Shown here piece after piece: positions 12,342 to 14,202 of a stretch of DNA of 14,202 bases. The notes under the pieces were generated by a model. The model worked only from the letters and a program-made list of their open reading frames with translations. It was not told where the DNA came from and did no database searches. The DNA lies in contig CAMIMK010000046.1 in assembly GCA_946221765.1 (NCBI GenBank), positions 1-14,202 of the forward strand, in the 5' to 3' direction. Origin of the DNA: an uncultured Rhodovulum sp. (GTDB lineage: Bacteria > Pseudomonadota > Alphaproteobacteria > Rhodobacterales > Rhodobacteraceae). How positions within the stretch are numbered: the stretch's first letter is position 1; each line of letters opens with the position of its first letter. The position numbers and the translations under genes were made by a program.

Positions 12342-13613
12342 ATGGACAGCATCCTGGTGCGCGGCGGCCAGCGGCTGGAGGGCCGCATCCCGATCTCCGG
12401 CGCGAAGAACGCCTGCCTCACGCTGATGCCGGCCGCGCTCCTCACCGACGAGCCGCTGACGCTGACCAACGCGCCGCGCCTCAGCGACATCCGCACCATG
12501 ACCCAGCTTCTCGTCTCGCTCGGCTGCGAAGTGGCGAGCCTGCAGGGCGGGCGGGTGCTCGTCGTGGGGGCGGAGGCGATCGGCAGCCACACGGCCGATT
12601 ATGACATCGTGCGGAAGATGCGCGCCTCGATCCTGGTGCTCGGGCCGATGCTGGCGCGGGACGGCCATGCGATCGTCTCGCTGCCGGGCGGCTGCGCGAT
12701 CGGGGCGCGGCCGGTGGACCTGCACCTGCGCGGGCTGGAGCTGCTCGGGGCCGAGCTGGAGCTGCGCGACGGCTATGTCCATGCCTCGGCGCCGGGCGGT
12801 CTCCGCGGCGGCATCGTGGACTTCCCGCTGGTCTCGGTCGGGGCGACCGAGAACGTGCTGATGGCCGCGACCCTCGCGAAGGGCACGACCGTGATCCGGA
12901 ACGCCGCGCGCGAGCCGGAGATCGTCGACCTCGCGGACTGCCTGCGGCGGATGGGTGCGCAGATCGCGGGCGAGGGCACCGGCACCATCGAGGTGCAGGG
13001 GGTCGAACGGCTGCACGGCGCCACCCATCCCGTCGTTGCCGACCGGATCGAGCTCGGCACCTACATGCTGGCCCCGGCGATCACCGGCGGGCGGGTGGAA
13101 CTCGTCGGCGGGCGCCGCGCGATGGTGGCCGCCTTCGCCGACAAGCTGGAGGCCGCGGGCATCAGCGTGACGGAGACGGCCGAGGGGCTGGAGGTCAGCC
13201 GCGGCAATGGCCGCATCCGGCCGGTGGACGTGGAGACCGCCCCCTTCCCCGGCTTCCCGACCGATCTCCAGGCCCAGATGATGGCGCTGCTGACCCTGGC
13301 CGATGGCGTCAGCCGGCTGGAGGAGCGGATCTTCGAGAACCGCTTCATGCACGCCCCCGAACTCATCCGCATGGGCGCGCGGATCGATGTCCATGGCGGC
13401 ACCGCCACGGTCAGCGGCGTCGAGCGGCTGAAAGGCGCGCCGGTGATGGCGACCGACCTCCGCGCGAGCGTCAGCCTGATCCTCGCGGGCCTCGCGGCCG
13501 AGGGCGAGACGCGGGTGGCGCGGGTCTATCACCTCGATCGCGGCTATGAGCGGGTCGAGGAAAAGCTCTCGGCCTGCGGCGCGCAGATCGAACGGATCCG
13601 GGAGGCCGCCTGA
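12342..13613 (+). CDS. murA: UDP-N-acetylglucosamine 1-carboxyvinyltransferase MurA
   Basis: A 423-aa enzyme catalysing the first committed step of peptidoglycan synthesis: transfer of enolpyruvate from phosphoenolpyruvate to UDP-GlcNAc in the cytoplasm. Visible hallmarks are ISGAKNACL with Lys22 and Asn23, RKMRASILVLGPMLAR (about 91-106), the active-site loop LPGGCAIGARPVDLHLRGLELLGAELE with Cys118 (the fosfomycin target in this family), the FPGFPTDLQAQMMALL block with the conserved Asp, FENRFMHAPELIRMGA, and the C-terminal HLDRGYERVEEKLSACGAQIERI. Length is normal for the family. It is preceded by the small basic protein and followed after one base by the DUF2948 gene, forming an operon. 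Host gene, intact. Confidence 0.97.
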   Translation: MDSILVRGGQRLEGRIPISGAKNACLTLMPAALLTDEPLTLTNAPRLSDIRTMTQLLVSLGCEVASLQGGRVLVVGAEAIGSHTADYDIVRKMRASILVLGPMLARDGHAIVSLPGGCAIGARPVDLHLRGLELLGAELELRDGYVHASAPGGLRGGIVDFPLVSVGATENVLMAATLAKGTTVIRNAAREPEIVDLADCLRRMGAQIAGEGTGTIEVQGVERLHGATHPVVADRIELGTYMLAPAITGGRVELVGGRRAMVAAFADKLEAAGISVTETAEGLEVSRGNGRIRPVDVETAPFPGFPTDLQAQMMALLTLADGVSRLEERIFENRFMHAPELIRMGARIDVHGGTATVSGVERLKGAPVMATDLRASVSLILAGLAAEGETRVARVYHLDRGYERVEEKLSACGAQIERIREAA

Positions 13614-13614
13614 C

Positions 13615-14133
13615 ATGGCCATCCGGCGGGGGCAGGCCGACACCACGGCCGACGGCGATGCGCGGTTCGAGGATGGGGCGCCGGTGCGGCTGCGGCTCCG
13701 GGCCGAGACACCGGAGGATCTGGCCATCGTCTCCGCCCTGCTGCAGGATTCGGTGGCGGAAGTCGGCGCCGTGGCCTGGCTGCCGCGCCGGCGGCGGCTG
13801 GCCGCGCTGGTCAGCCGCGTGCGCTGGGAAGCCGCTCCCCCGCCCGGCCAGACGGAGACGCGGCCGGTCGAACGGGTGCGGACCCTCGTCGGGATCGAGG
13901 GCGCGCTCCGGGTCCGGGCGAACGGGCTCGATCCGCGGGACCGGGACCAGATCGTCTCGATCCTCGCCCTCCAGTTCAGCCCGGGCCCGGAGGGGGCCGG
14001 CGTCCTGACCCTGGTCCTGGCCGGGGACGGCGCCGTGGAGGTCGAGGTCGAGATGCTCGAGGTGACGCTGACCGATGTCAGCGACCCCTACCCCGCCAGC
14101 GCCGGCCGCCTCCCGACCCACCCCGAGGCCTGA
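13615..14133 (+). CDS. DUF2948 family protein
   Basis: A 172-aa protein with the DUF2948 pattern: RLRAETPEDLAIVSALLQDSVAEVGAVAWLPRRRRLAALVSRVRWE (about 27-72), then RVRTLVGIEGALRVRANGLD, DRDQIVSILALQFSP, GVLTLVLAGDGAVEVEVEMLEVTLTDVSDPY. Its biochemical function is not known; it usually accompanies murA in Rhodobacterales. ATG 13615 has GGGAGG about nine bases upstream and begins one base after the murA stop. The longer open frame from 13546 would overlap murA. The C-terminal tail after DVSDPYPA is short and variable. It is complete. Confidence 0.88.
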   Translation: MAIRRGQADTTADGDARFEDGAPVRLRLRAETPEDLAIVSALLQDSVAEVGAVAWLPRRRRLAALVSRVRWEAAPPPGQTETRPVERVRTLVGIEGALRVRANGLDPRDRDQIVSILALQFSPGPEGAGVLTLVLAGDGAVEVEVEMLEVTLTDVSDPYPASAGRLPTHPEA

Positions 14134-14192
14134 GGACGAGGCGGCCGGGACGGGTCACGGGCCGCCGTCTCCCAGATCCAGGCCGCTTCCGG

Positions 14193-14202
14193 CCCCCCCC
14201 CC
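14193..14202. other. Poly-C run at contig end, probable sequencing artefact
   Basis: Ten C residues end the contig. Read on the other strand this is poly-G, the typical dark-cycle artefact of two-colour Illumina chemistry. With the adapter at the other end, it indicates untrimmed reads in the assembly. Confidence 0.65.

Noticed and set aside
12042..13727. Minus-strand ORF of 561 aa opposite murA
   Set aside because: murA on the plus strand is unambiguous; the opposite frame is rich in Arg, Ala, His and Asp, as expected for an antisense frame in high-GC coding DNA.

Overview
The window looks like a chromosomal contig from a high-GC alphaproteobacterium of the Rhodobacterales (Paracoccaceae-like). 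The basis is an alphaproteobacterial-type SspB, a DUF1345 membrane protein, and the order small basic protein - murA - DUF2948, which is familiar from that group. The contig ends carry sequencing artefacts: positions 3-23 match the Illumina read-2 adapter, and the last ten bases are a poly-C run.

Left chromosomal flank (24-1810): an N-terminal fragment of an exported protein, sspB and a DUF1345 gene, all on the minus strand, followed by the 3' half of a tRNA-Thr(GGT) gene. Right flank (12034-14133): the 5' half of the same tRNA-Thr, then a small basic protein, murA and a DUF2948 gene on the plus strand. The two tRNA halves share an 11-bp core (cccttaccaag) over the anticodon and together rebuild one 75-nt tRNA with matching acceptor stems.

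Between them sits a 10,212-bp integrative element. It has a tyrosine integrase behind a good sigma-70-like promoter; a chimeric ORF whose C-terminal half is a primase/helicase ATPase lacking its Walker A; a repeat-rich region that could be an origin; an acidic hypothetical protein; a translationally coupled run (78-aa protein, serine resolvase, TerS-like HTH protein, 56-aa protein); three further unknown genes (7011-8439); a strong convergent hairpin; and a leftward restriction-modification module (endonuclease, N6-adenine methyltransferase, and an unknown 132-aa protein). No capsid, tail, portal, large terminase, conjugation, excisionase or repressor gene is recognisable. Size and content resemble a phage satellite or other non-autonomous island carrying an R-M cargo.

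The most unusual feature is the attachment site. The element splits the host tRNA-Thr in its anticodon loop, and neither junction restores it. Instead a complete, sequence-divergent tRNA-Thr(GGT) gene with encoded CCA (11842-11916) lies just inside the right end, on the same strand as the broken gene and directly downstream of the host tRNA promoter and 5' half. The element therefore appears to inactivate a host tRNA and replace it with its own whole copy.
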